Shown here in pieces: positions 1-9,861 of a DNA stretch of 64,000 nt. Made by a program: the position numbers and the translations under genes. Positions within the stretch are counted from its first letter, which is position 1. The number at the start of each line of letters is the position of its first letter. The notes under the pieces are model-generated. The model made no database searches. It was not told where the DNA came from and worked only from the letters and a program-made list of their open reading frames with translations. This DNA is from Syngnathus acus (taxonomy: Eukaryota > Chordata > Actinopteri > Syngnathiformes > Syngnathidae), in assembly GCF_901709675.1 (NCBI RefSeq), contig NC_051091.1:2415967-2479966 (forward strand), read 5' to 3'.

Positions 1-3000
1 GATGCTTGGTGGTTCGTGTGCAAGTCAACCGAGGGGGGTCGAGGGGCAGCGTGAGGCGGAGGGTCCGAAAGCTGTCCAGCGGGCAACGTCGGTCGCCCTG
101 CTTCATTTTCTCTCGCTGCCTCGGTTTGTTCCGTTCCGTCTTCGTCGGTTCCGGCCCTGATGCTGGACACGAAGGCGCTGACGGTGCTGGCGAGCGCAGA
201 CTCGGGCTCGTGGCTTGCTAGGTGATCACGGTAGTCCCGCAACATGCTGCTGAAGCCCTCCTGCAGCGAGCTGACATAGCCCTGGACCGGCGGACACAGG
301 TGGTACGGCGACACGTACTGGGAAAAGGGCCTTACCAGCGGCGGGGCGGCGCTCGGCGCCTCGGGCGGACGGCAAGGCGGCGTTTCGGGGAGTCTGCAGT
401 TGATGCTCTCCTCCCGCAAGAGGAGATGCAAGTCGGTCGAGAAGTGGCCCAGGTGATTGTCCAGGATGGCGTCGATGCCTCGAAGATCGGGGGGCGAGGA
501 GACCAAAAGCACGGCGCACTCATCCTCCTCCGAAGACATGGTCAAGTCGACCACGTCCGTGGCGTCCTTCTTCACTTCTGCAGAAGCCTGTGCGGAGGGC
601 TCTTGATCTTCTCTGCCGTCGGTGTTGCCTTCTGCAGTTATGTTGTTCCGTGCCAACGTGTCACTTGAGACTTCACTCGACGCATCAGCTGCAGTGAGAC
701 AGAAAAAATAAAGTAAAAATCAGCGAGCTGCTTAATCAATGAATCTTTGCCAAAAAGACTGTGAAAGAAAGTGCAGGGCCAAACCTTTGCACTCCCTGGA
801 GCCAGGGGGAGCAACCTGCTGCTGGTCGTCCCCATGGCTTCTTTGCTCTCGAGGCAGCGATGCCTGACGCAGGTCGGGCGAGGACAGGATGGACGAGAAC
901 CCGGCGGGAGAAGGGGGACGGCGGGCTTCTGGGGGCTCAGGGGAAGGGCAGCAGCCGGGCGAGGCAGGGGGGCTGGGCTCAGGCGAGGGAGCGGGACTGG
1001 GCTCAGGGCACGGGCTCCGAGGGGGACTGGCCCCGGGGGATGAGATGGGGCTGGGCGAGGGCGCTTGCTCCGGCAGGGGTGCCATGGCGGCATGGAGGCG
1101 AGGGTCCTGGGGGGGGTTCTGCTCCCTCCACGCATTCTTCTCGGAACGCAGATCTGCACATCAGACACATGGGGACAAGATCTTATGCGTCACTGTCAAC
1201 ACACAGTAGTTTTTTAATTTGAGTTGAGAAAATAAAAAGCTCTATTGTGTGTGTTGACCCTGCTGTATGATATATTGCAAGGCTGCTGTGGATTGGATCG
1301 ATTCCACGAATGCAGCTTGAGGATGGCGCAGCTGCCACCTTTGTTCACCTGTGATGGGGATGAGTCTCCACGGGATGTCCTCGTCGTGCGGTCTCTTCCC
1401 CACGCCGCTTCCTCCTCGCGGATCGTGATGGTAACCCTCGCCGCCGGGACTGAATCCCTCCAGACTACTCACGCTGCCCGCCATCTGCTCCTGCACACGC
1501 CCGGCATTTAACGAGAGCGTCTCCAAGAGAGCAGACAGAATTGCGGCCGAGGGTCTCCGGCCCACCTCCAGCTCGTCCTGCTTCCTCAGGTCGATGTCAC
1601 GGTTGGCGGGCAGACCCATTTTGGCGGCCAGCCGCTCGAAGGGCGACGACTCGGCCGGGCCTTCCTCGCAACCGTTGCCGCTATGGGTTCTTTGCGGTGC
1701 AACTCTGGCAGCCTGCTTGAGACCTGGTGGAAGACATTTGTCCCTTTAGTGGCAGCGTGACTTAAATTTTCACTTTTACCCCTCAAATTTTATATTTGTA
1801 AATATTCATGACAGTATATTTTATTTGCTTTACAGTGGTTAATTTGATTTTATCTTAATTAAAATATGATTAGCCATATTCTTACTTCTTCAAACTATTA
1901 TTGAAACCTATGAGTTTATAAATGTTTGTGTTTCATCCGCTTTTCCCCTTTCACTAATTTACCAAAAAGTAATGATGAGTACGTGAGCGTGCACATTGCA
2001 GGGAGTACGTGGAATATATTAGCCTTGCAAGTCTTTATTTATTGCTCAATTTATTATTCATTTCAATATCTTGAGAGAGAAAAACATGCGCCTATTTACT
2101 TATTTATCCTCATTCATCGTCCTTTTATTGGGAATCTTCTTTAAAAAAATGTATCCGGCCAGTGTAACAAAACGTTAAGCAGTCTTTAACAAAATACTCG
2201 CCTGTCAGCAGTTTGCGAAGTCTGCCAGCGAGCTCGGATCCGTCCTCCTGCACGGCCACGCCAGCCAGACCCACCGACTCGATGGCGAAGGCGAGCGAGC
2301 CGGGGAGTGCTGCGGTTTGCCTGCCCTCCACTGCCAGGCAAATGCAGAGAAGAAAAAAAATGTTGACATGAAATGGGTGCACGCAACTTTCTGATTCAAG
2401 TTGAAAGCTGTGAAGCGGCCTCACCCGGACTCTTCTCCCATTCCGACGTCTCATGTGAGGCCTTCAAGTACTTGAGCGCTCGCTCGGCCACCCTTTGCGC
2501 CATCCTTCGCTTTCCCGCCATTGATTTGGGCTCTCCTCGCACCTCCGCTCGCTTCACCTCGTTCTCGGCGTTCCTCTTGCAGGTCATCACCAAGTCCATC
2601 AGTTGCCGCAACTGAACACATTACCCGTGACCAAATTGGTTGAAGGAGAAACTGATGTCTCCCTCAAATCAATGGCTCTTCTTCCCAATCATAGAAAAAT
2701 CACGTGGGCCTTTTTTTGTATAGCGCGAGGTGTGGCCTGAGTCTGCACGTCATTTTGACGGCATATTGAACAAAGGATGGTTTGCGCCGTTGTGGGCATG
2801 AACACAGCTGACTTTGCTTGCAACCGATCAAAGTGTTCAAATTTAGACTCTAGCTTGATGTTTATGATTATGATCTGCTCCAGAGTGACTTAAGTGATGC
2901 AACTGCATTTTCTTTGCACTTATCTTATTCCAAATTTGGTTACCTTGTGGGTGTTGCTGCCGGCTGGCTCTTGCCCCTTCCTGGGCCTGGGCTCCGGAAG

Positions 3001-6000
3001 CTCCAAGCGCGTGCAATGGAGCTCCACCATCTTGGAGGCATGAGTCGCCGCCAGCTGGTAGCGGGCCGGATTGTGAAGGTACGGGCGCATGTAGCCGTCC
3101 GTGCTGAGCCGGTGACGTTTGTGCGCCGGAGAGGCAGCAGCCTCCTCCTCCGCTTTGACGTCGTACTCGCCCATGCGGTACATTGGCACCTGCGAGTGTT
3201 TTTATTTAGGATTCTTTTCTGAAACTTTTGAGGAGAAACGATCGCCCCTGCGTCAACGTGGTGGCTAAGGAGCACCTTGCCGTCCTTCTGGCCGACCAGG
3301 TACTCTTGCGCTTGCAGCTCCACGCCGGTGGAGAGCTCTGAGGCGGGGTGGGTGTGGCTCTTGACCAGGGCGTGATGCAGCGCCGGGATGAAGTGCGTCA
3401 GTCCTGCTATTCCGCCGTTGCTGAGGTTGCGGCAGGGGGTGGCACAGCTGGATGCTAAACAAAGCAAAGAAATGATCCTGGCTTTCCAGAAAGCTTGAGT
3501 CGCGCCTTGTAAGCATGTCTCTCTGTCGATGGCATTTTAGAGGGTCCTAATGCTGTTTGTGTTGTGTGAAGAAAATTGTATATAACCATATTATCAAATG
3601 TAATGTTTCAGTCATGTCTTCTTTACCAGTTTCCACAACTACATATAATTTTGCATATCCTGTGTTATTGTACTTTGCTGAAGTTCATAGAAGAGCATAC
3701 TAACTACTATTCCAGGATGAAACCTAAAGATCAGGGCAACCTGACCACCAGACGTAAAGTACACATGGGCCAAGGACAGTACAGAAGGAACTGTTATGGA
3801 ACTAGCATTGAAGTCCTCTTGCATGTCATGTCGTGTCATATCGATTCTTGTATTGATTATGTTAATCGTGTAATAAAAGGCTCAGGTTGGAGATGGAACA
3901 ACGGGAGATCCGACCAACAAACTGTGGTTTCATCTCTCCTGGCCAGTGCCTTGCCCTGGGTGTCCATGTCCTTATGTCTCTAAACTTCCTACTTGTCGTG
4001 GGGAGGGTCGCTCCTACACAATAGGCGGGATTCTCCCCTGACATGTTGCCCAAACGATATTTATTTATTTATCAACGGCGGCGGAGGTACGTACTCTACA
4101 TGTTACGTACGGTCCCCTGAAGGTTTACTGCCCCGATCAACGTAAAATGTAATGTCCTCTGATTGGGTCTACACATTAAGCCTGTATATTACGGAAGCCA
4201 CCCAAAATAACTTTTTAGAGAAAACGAAAGGCTTTAAAGTGCGCCTTATGGTGCGTAAAATACGGTAAATATGATGTACTGTATGTCTCGTATTTATTGT
4301 ACAATATGGATTTCCCTTCTACGTTTGTGGCATGGCATCGCAGCGTTGTGTTTGTTCCTCACTGGATTTGTGCACATCTCTGCTCTCAGGGAAGACGAAC
4401 AAGGCCTGGAGACGTCGCTTCCAACTCTCCCCTCTCTCTGCACGCGTTACATGTGGAAGATGAGTTACATCATTCAAGAATTTAATTAATAGGAACAAAA
4501 TCATGAAATTATGATGGGCATCATTGAATGCGATGGTCTGGCTTCTTACCGGAGGGTGTGACCATCTGAGCGCTGGACAGCAAGAAGAGGAAGCCTCGCT
4601 CAGTCAGTGTGCTCACCAAAACCTGCACAGGTTTCTAATATCTTACGATGCTTTTGTCAAATATTTTTCTCTTTCATTCACATTTGTCTGTCAAATATTT
4701 ATGGAATTATTTTTTTGGTGTATAAATTTCATCTCACATGCGACAGCATTTCGTATTATTTTCTAATCTTTGGGTCAAATATTTAATTCAGGATTTAGTT
4801 AATTGTATTTCTTTGAAATAGTCTATTTATTTTTTTATTCTTTCTGTATTTGTGTTTTGTTTGGAGTAGCACTAAAGTACATTATTTGAAGCTAATAAGC
4901 AGAAGTTGCTGTTCTGAATTTACTCACAGCTATTTATCTTTTTAACCAGGCCACTCACCACTCCCTTGTCCTCCAACTCCTGCAGCAGCCTGCTCATGTT
5001 GTTGCTGGAGCGACTTCGGTCCACCACCTCCAGCAGGCTGCAATGATGCCCCCGCATCACGACTACACAAAGATGGACGGACGGCTATGACATCGCATCG
5101 TCTGCTTTGCAGCAGCACAATTGAAAGAACATGCTTGCGTGCTGCGTTGCGTCACCTTCCTTGTTGCTGCTGCCATAGAGGTTGTAGGAGAAGAGCTCAG
5201 GCAGGAGCAGCTTGACCACCTCGTCCAGCCTCATCAAGCGTCCCAACTTTAGCCTGTCGGGTCTGGACGACCAAAAGAACTCATCTCTGACAGTGTCTGA
5301 CAGTGTGACGCAATCAAGTTGCTGCCAGGATCTACTCACAGTTTGTGTGGGAGGAAGGCCAGCGACGAGGAGCGCAGGGAGACGGGAAAGACCATCTTGC
5401 CGTTGTGCACCAGGTCGCCACTCCACACGGTGAACTGCACCGACTCTGGAGGGACGAGACGGCACGCGGCCATTTGGTACCACCGGGTGGATGCCTTCAA
5501 GCATGAAATTAAAAGAGGGCAACGGCTCACCTTTACTGGCCGCTCCTGGCCAGCTGTTTGTCCTGTGCCACAAAAACAGCACCTTGTGAGTCAGTATATG
5601 TGCCAAACATTTAGTAGACAAAGACAGAAGAGTTAGGAGGAAAAAAGTACGATGTTAAAAAGTCCAACTTGACAGCCAGACTGGCGCGACAGCTTTAGGG
5701 CGCCTTGTCGTCAACCGTGAGTGTGTGCACATCACACAGCGGAGGAGGGGCACTTTGTTTTTTGTGAGGGGGCGGGCAGATGGGTTTGGAATGTGTCAAA
5801 ATGTATGTCAAGGTGAACATTTGGCCGGCGTGCCTTTACCTGACAGGGGCCAAAGGCATGCTGGGAAGTGGTGAGTCTTTGCCTTTGTAGTGGAAGGAGA
5901 CCACAGCGTACGGGCACACCTGGCGGGGGCGCTTTTTCAGCTCGTCAAAGTCGTACTCGTAAAAGTAATGCTGGAAATTTCAAACGGCGTGAGTGGCCAC

Positions 6001-8849
6001 GTAAGACATGGTGAAGAGGCGAGCCTCCGTATTTGCTCACTTGGGTGTACTCGAAGGCGCGGTAGGAGCTGACTGACGTGACCTTGCTGACATTCTTGGA
6101 CAGGTGGCTGTCGAAGCGTGGCGTGGGGTCCAGCACGTTCTTGATGTTCTCGTAGATGCTCTTCACTTTGCCCTGAAAGCGCACAGGCACCCAACGTTCA
6201 GCAACGACACCCAAACGTTCAGCAATGACACCCAAACGTTCAGCAACGACACCCAAACGTTCAGCAACGACACCCAAATGCCCGCCGGCTGAACCGCGCG
6301 ACGACTCACCTTCATCACTTTGAAGACGATGATCTGACCCGAGGCTCCGTGGTGGAACGGATGAACCTGAATTAAATCTGAATACCTGCACAAATAGACC
6401 CCTGCAGAGCAAGAGAAGAAGATATATACATACATATATACACACACACACACAGACAGACAGCGAGAGACAGAGCGTGCGTGTGTGTGCGTCCAAGAGT
6501 AAGACAAAGATAGATGGCCAAAAGACAGAAAGAGAGATGAGCACAGACCAAGATTGTCCAGTTAAATTTGATGTTTGGCTCGTACCTTTATTGGGGTCTC
6601 CCAGGCCCGACTGCCAGTTTTGACCCACAATCAGGCCTTTCTCGCACAGCAATGGAACCTACAAAACACACACACGTGCACATATACACAAAGGCATCAG
6701 CACACACACGCACACAAACACAAAAGTATCAGCACACACATGCGCGTGCACACACACACACACACACAATTGAAAATAATGCATAAGAAGACAACTTGTG
6801 ACTGTACATATTGCAACATTACTTACCTTGGCCTCGTCGGTCAAGAGGAAACAGTAACTCTCCTCCAGCTCCTTATCTACACGGCCCTCCGCCTTCATCT
6901 CCCTCCTCTTCTCTACAAACTGACACGAACACACACAAAGAAAACCACCTGTCAGCTCCCACACACCAATTGGTCACATTTCTACATGTGAGATAAAAAA
7001 AAAAAATTCCTGAGATTAAAACAAACACAAAGTAGACATCCTGTCAGCTCCCACACACCAACGTTTCACATTTATACATATGAGATAAAAAAATATCTTT
7101 CCTGAGATTAAAAAAAAAGTACTATGTTGATAAGTAACTTCTTCAGATATATATATTTTTAATCTTAATCCATCAAGGAGGTGAGCAAGGTGTAGAAAAG
7201 AATGCTCGCTCGCACCTCCTTCTCCAGCTGCTCGCTGTGGACCAGTCGCATGCCGCTGTAGGTGAAGCAGGCTGCCGAGGCCGTGTCCACGTGGCCTGCC
7301 GTCAGGATGCTCTTCACGCCCTCGTATTCCCGTGACTCACTGGAGATATGCTTCAACAGAGCTGCAAAAATGACAATAATAATGGCTTCCATTTTCATGG
7401 CACCTCTCAAGAGAAGGCAGTGATGGATGCTAATTCTTAGTGAGAACATACAGAATCATCTTTTTGAATGACAGCGCCATACTCGTTTTGCTTTAATGAG
7501 CACATTATTTTCATTGGTGATGTTCTCTAATCTATGCTTTACCGCAATATTACTGCAATACATGCTTGCTGTTTGGCCTTGCTGTTTCTATGTTGTACCA
7601 CAGAAGAGAAAGGTTACGGCTGGGCCAGGAGAGAGGTTACGGCTGGGTCAGGCAGGACGCAGCTGACAACTCAGCAAGAAGAAGACATCTACCGAGACAA
7701 TTCCTAGAAACAACACGCCTCACCGCTGCCTCACACTCTCGATGGAACGACAAGCAAACATCACGTTTCCTGTTTTTATCACAGAGACAAAGAGTGGTTG
7801 CTGATTGCTTAAATTCTTTTTCCTATATTGCCATATAAGTATGTAGTAACACCTTGTGCTTTTTTTTTTTACGAGGCAAAGCCCACATGCTTTCCCCCTT
7901 CCCTCAGGGGCTTGTGTCTCACACTGTGGGTGAGACAAATCCAAATAAAAAGAGCAGGAGTGCATACAGATATTTAGTGTAGTGAGATCTGTTCTGCACT
8001 CCTCGCGAGAACAGAATTCATATTCTGTCTCACATGTGATTTTGTCTGCTGATACTTTTCTCTTAACAGTTATTCGGTCAGCGAAATAAACCTGACAGGT
8101 GAATTGCAATCTAGTCCTTAAGACTTAATTTGAATCTACACTTGTGTGTTTAATGAACCTCTCATAACCCCCATGGCCAAGCCCAAGTAAAACCAAAACA
8201 GAAATGTCCCCTCTAATGTCTTTCATGATTGGCAACCAGTCGCAAAGACATTCGCCAACAGTTTTGATAGTTGTCAACCGTTTTCTGGTCGCACACTATG
8301 TTCAGAATTTCTTTGACAAGAGAAAAACTGTTAGGAACTGTTTGTTACCTTTTAGAAACATTCACTGCGTCTTACAGTCTTAAGAAAAAGGTTTGAGAAC
8401 GCCTGGACGAGATCCAAGTTGTCCCCAATTACAAAACATGAAAGTCATTAAATCGTTCAAACTCCAAAGCTATCTGGTTAGCATCTCCTCACTGAGACGT
8501 GTTTTGCTTTTAGAACGCTTTAATATGAACCAAAATGGCAACTGCTCGGTCTCGGTCCGCTACTTGACCCACCTTTCTTCTCCTTCTTGGGGATTTGGAA
8601 TTTGTCGGGCTCCTTCGGCATGTGCCTCTGGTGGACAACCAGTGACGATCGCCGGACGGACGACTGTGCTCCCGGGCCACCACTGGCGCCTGGAGGAGCC
8701 TCAACTCCGCTGGGAAGAGGCTTTCCGTGGGTCGGAACGAGCGCACTCGCGCACTCGCCATCTTGCGCGCTAACACTAGCCCCGCGGTAGTCCGAGGACA
8801 CCCTCCTCGGCGGCGGGTACGGCACCCGTCGGGCTACACCAAATTCCAT
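1..8849 (-). CDS. tasor: TASOR (FAM208A), HUSH complex scaffold, 3' end outside the window
   Basis: Nineteen coding exons read 5' to 3': 8849-8573, 7361-7216, 6919-6827, 6658-6586, 6401-6310, 6172-6041, 5970-5840, 5562-5531, 5445-5340, 5262-5156, 5062-4959, 4622-4550, 3454-3276, 3189-2944, 2611-2425, 2330-2202, 1723-1349, 1153-785 and 688-1. They give about 1179 residues with no stop, so the C-terminus is missing. Residues about 93-330 match the TASOR pseudo-PARP (DUF3715) domain, with FVEKRREMKAEGR, GVYLCRYSDLIQV and HYFYEYDFDELKKRPR. Exon 12 has the family motif LTERGFLFLLSSAQM, exon 17 has IPWRLIPITG, and exon 19 has the FSQYVSPYHLCPPVQGYV block. TASOR holds together the HUSH complex (with MPP8 and periphilin), which directs H3K9me3 silencing of retroelements in the nucleus; that role is family knowledge. 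Exon 18 is Pro/Ser-rich. The intron after exon 16 appears to use a GC donor. TASOR is preferred over TASOR2 on sequence similarity and on the arhgef3 neighbour. Confidence 0.93.
3565..4043 (+). mobile_element. Second solo LTR, in tasor intron 12
   Basis: The 479-bp segment starts TGTGAAG and ends CCTGACA, with the perfect 5-bp duplication TGTTG on both sides (3560-3564 and 4044-4048). AATAAA lies at 3872-3877. It shares its last seven bases with the LTR at 7521-8097 but little else by eye, so it is probably a different family or subfamily. No coding remnant is attached. Confidence 0.6.
6187..6278. repeat. 21-bp minisatellite in tasor intron 5
   Basis: The unit acccaaacgttcagcaacga (plus one c) is repeated a little over four times, with single-base variants (first copy lacks one a, second has caatgac). 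Because 21 is a multiple of three the frames stay open, which produces a spurious repetitive ORF on both strands. Confidence 0.8.
6661..6772. repeat. CA-rich simple repeat in tasor intron 3
   Basis: Imperfect CA-rich tract (acacacacgtgcacatatac and similar) between exons 3 and 4. A smaller related tract lies at about 6421-6490 in intron 4. Confidence 0.85.
6950..7112. repeat. Tandem duplication of about 90 bp in tasor intron 2
   Basis: ctgtcagctcccacacacca occurs near 6950 and near 7041, and each copy continues through a catttctacat-like stretch, tgagataaaaaaa and a cctgagattaaa tract. The second copy has several substitutions. Confidence 0.7.
7521..8097 (+). mobile_element. Solo LTR in tasor intron 1
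   Basis: The 577-bp segment starts TGTTCTC and ends CCTGACA, and is flanked by the perfect 5-bp duplication GGTGA (7516-7520 and 8098-8102). AATAAA near 7945, after a U3-like stretch, suggests plus orientation, antisense to tasor. No second LTR or internal gag/pol reading frame is present, so it looks like the product of LTR-LTR recombination. The family (Gypsy-type or endogenous retroviral) cannot be told by eye. It also contains a short direct repeat, aggttacggctggg, near 7611 and 7634. Confidence 0.7.
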
Positions 8850-9317
8850 CGCCTCCGACCCGATCCTGGCCCTCTTCGCAAGCTGCACTGAGACGCCGTC
8901 GTCGTTCGTTTCTTCTCGCAGGGATCCGTGTCAGGGTGGAAGTTGCATCGTCGTAAACACAAGCGACTCCATGTTTTCGCCGAGTACTTCTTCGCTGAGA
9001 TTTAGCCGCAGATTGAGTGCGGAGTCATAGTGTGCTGCCATCTGTTGGACGTGTCTTGCAGCGACATCATTGGCAGCTTAGTTTTCCCGGTGTTGTGCTC
9101 GATTTGGTTCCCCTTGCCGCGGAATACTGGTACATAACCTTAACAACACAGATGGATGAACTTTGACCTTATATGACATGAACCCACTGAATAGAAATTA
9201 TGACCTATTCGGATACCTGTAATGGGAATATTGTGCCCTCATTAGGATGAAAAGCTTCCAAAATGCATGGATGGATTTTATGAAGTTGATGCAGTCAAGT
9301 GACACATGACAGATGGC
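8850..9317. other. tasor upstream region
   Basis: Lies between the tasor start codon and the candidate arhgef3 polyadenylation signal. The part next to tasor is GC-rich and probably holds the 5' UTR and promoter; no specific motif or ORF could be supported. Confidence 0.4.
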
Positions 9318-9323
9318 TTTATT
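9318..9323 (-). terminator. Candidate polyadenylation signal for arhgef3
   Basis: TTTATT on plus (AATAAA on minus) lies about 540 bp after the arhgef3 stop codon and before the tasor 5' region. If used, the arhgef3 3' UTR includes a reverse-oriented L2 tail (9570-9860). Confidence 0.4.
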
Positions 9324-9445
9324 CAGACATCCATGTTAATATTACAGCAGTTCCACCAATACACAATAAGGGGGTGGGGTTTCCACGCTTTTAAGGTGAC
9401 TACAGTCAGTGGGTCTGGTTTAAAGTCTCTTTGGTATCGTTGTCC

Positions 9446-9465
9446 CTGGTTACCATGGTAACCAG
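9446..9465. promoter_or_regulatory. 20-bp perfect palindrome matching the RFX X-box
   Basis: CTGGTTACCATGGTAACCAG is its own reverse complement and contains GTTACC-AT-GGTAAC, a perfect X-box (GTNRCC, 0-3 bases, RGYAAC). It lies about 600 bp upstream of the tasor start codon and in the presumed arhgef3 3' UTR. Confidence 0.5.
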
Positions 9466-9569
9466 ACCTTTCTGGTAGTTGGTGAAGTGCAAATCAGGAT
9501 GAGGGAACTGCAGCGGATTACCCCCCTCGAAGACACTGCCAGGACAATCGAGGGCACCTCCTGCAGCTC

Positions 9570-9860
9570 TTCACTTTGAATTGGACATCCACTTTTTCTT
9601 TGGATTGTCCATATTATGTATTCTATGTGCCCTCTCTGCATCCATTGCAGCCTGGTCATCCTGGAAGGGGGATCCTCCCATCTGTGGTCAAGGTTTCTCA
9701 TTTTTCACCTGATCGTTTTTTTTTTAGTTTTTCCTTGCCCTCCTGGGAGTTTAAGATCAGGGGATGTTTGAGAATAATTGTCCTTTTTTTTTTGTATATG
9801 TGAAGCACTTTGAGACTTGTTTGTGATTTAGGGCTATATAAATAAACTTGACTTGCAAAC
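9570..9860 (+). mobile_element. L2-type LINE 3' end
   Basis: The segment has the fish L2 3' UTR signature: a gtttttccttgcc-like stretch, then gaagcactttgagac, then gggctatataaataaacttg, ending in a short ACTTG-type tail at about 9848-9858. Only the 3' UTR part is present, as expected of 5'-truncated LINE insertions. It ends one or two bases before the arhgef3 stop codon on the other strand. Confidence 0.7.
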
Positions 9861-9861
9861 A

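Noticed and set aside
6104-6507. Repetitive frames encoding TFSNDTQ or NVWVSLL on either strand
   Set aside because: Produced by the 21-bp minisatellite, whose unit length is a multiple of three.
6568-6991. Thr/His-rich frames
   Set aside because: Translation of CA microsatellite sequence; tasor exons 3 and 4 on the other strand explain the conserved parts.
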